37,216 bases of DNA, from contig JAHFCH010000039.1 in the NCBI GenBank assembly GCA_023249635.1, positions 1 through 37,216 on the forward strand. The letters are read 5' to 3'. This DNA comes from Fibrobacterota bacterium (GTDB taxonomy: Bacteria > Fibrobacterota > Fibrobacteria > UBA11236). This document shows positions 37,186 to 37,216 of the stretch, one piece after another (the first letter of the stretch is position 1; each line of letters begins with the position of its first letter). The position numbers and the translations under genes are program-made. The notes below the pieces were generated by a model. It was not told where the DNA came from and made no database searches. It was given only the letters and a program-made list of their open reading frames with translations.

Positions 37186-37216
37186 GGGAAGGGAGGGGGG
37201 AGGGTGGGCAGGGGGG
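37186..37216 (+). other. G-quadruplex-prone G-run tract at window end
   Basis: Six runs of three or more G separated by one- or two-base spacers occupy the last 31 bases. Such a tract can fold as a G-quadruplex, but poly-G at a contig end can also be a sequencing artefact. The 37127-37185 stretch before it holds no gene that I can support. Confidence 0.4.

Noticed and set aside
1-37216. CRISPR array, tRNA, rRNA, integrase or transposase
   Set aside because: No regular spacer-repeat array, no cloverleaf with tRNA consensus, no rRNA segment and no transposase or integrase motif was seen.

Overview
The window most likely comes from a GC-rich, Gram-negative member of the Fibrobacterota (FCB group). 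The best taxonomic marker is a TIGR02147-family protein (the Fibrobacter 'second paralogous family') at 32233-33237, followed with a GTGA overlap by a DUF2341/LamG lipoprotein. A complete SprA-type type IX secretion (T9SS) translocon gene, a short FCB-type sigma-70 factor and many lipoproteins and outer-membrane proteins agree with this. Unlike Fibrobacter succinogenes, which is non-motile, this organism carries flagellar genes (fliD-fliS-fliT-like) and parts of an exosortase/PEP-CTERM exopolysaccharide system. The lineage call is inference from gene content; no rRNA, tRNA or CRISPR array was seen.

Layout. 1-3.2 kb: an LpoB-like/COG3014-like lipoprotein pair (cell-wall synthase activation), then small exported proteins. 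3.3-4.7 kb: a two-helix membrane protein and a class I glutamine amidotransferase. 4.8-9.6 kb: an exosortase-associated cluster with a 743-residue fusion (sugar-phosphate transferase, STAS-like module, PEP-CTERM-type polysaccharide deacetylase), a divergent PrsR-like response regulator whose AAA+ domain has lost the GAFTGA loop, and a CPBP/CAAX-type membrane protease. The protease is the last gene of a minus-strand aguB-aguA putrescine operon (to 11.6 kb). 11.7-14.8 kb: an M32 carboxypeptidase, a GyrI-like protein and a GNAT acetyltransferase in tight succession, then a small exported membrane protein. 14.8-17.0 kb: a secreted protein of unknown family and a PEP-CTERM protein, which is a likely exosortase substrate. 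17.2-19.4 kb: a ThuA-like protein, a lipid-anchored truncated haemoglobin with an overlapping 47-residue membrane ORF, and a small lipoprotein. 19.6-23.8 kb: a sigma factor divergent from fliD-fliS-fliT-like, separated by an AT-rich region with repeated GTGAC motifs and a good sigma-28-type promoter. 24.2-31.9 kb: rsmA divergent from sprA. 32.0-36.8 kb: the TIGR02147/DUF2341-LamG pair behind a near-consensus promoter and a short coupled leader ORF, then a PQQ-type sugar dehydrogenase-like protein with a T9SS-like C-terminal tail.

The common theme is the cell envelope and protein placement: Lol-type lipoproteins, T9SS, exosortase sorting and flagellar export are all represented. The most unusual items are the three-domain EPS fusion next to a PrsR-like regulator with a degenerate sigma-54 interaction domain, the leader ORF of the TIGR02147 gene, and about 270 bases of nearly continuous nested hairpins ending in an intrinsic terminator at the right edge (36856-37126), which may be an undescribed structured RNA.
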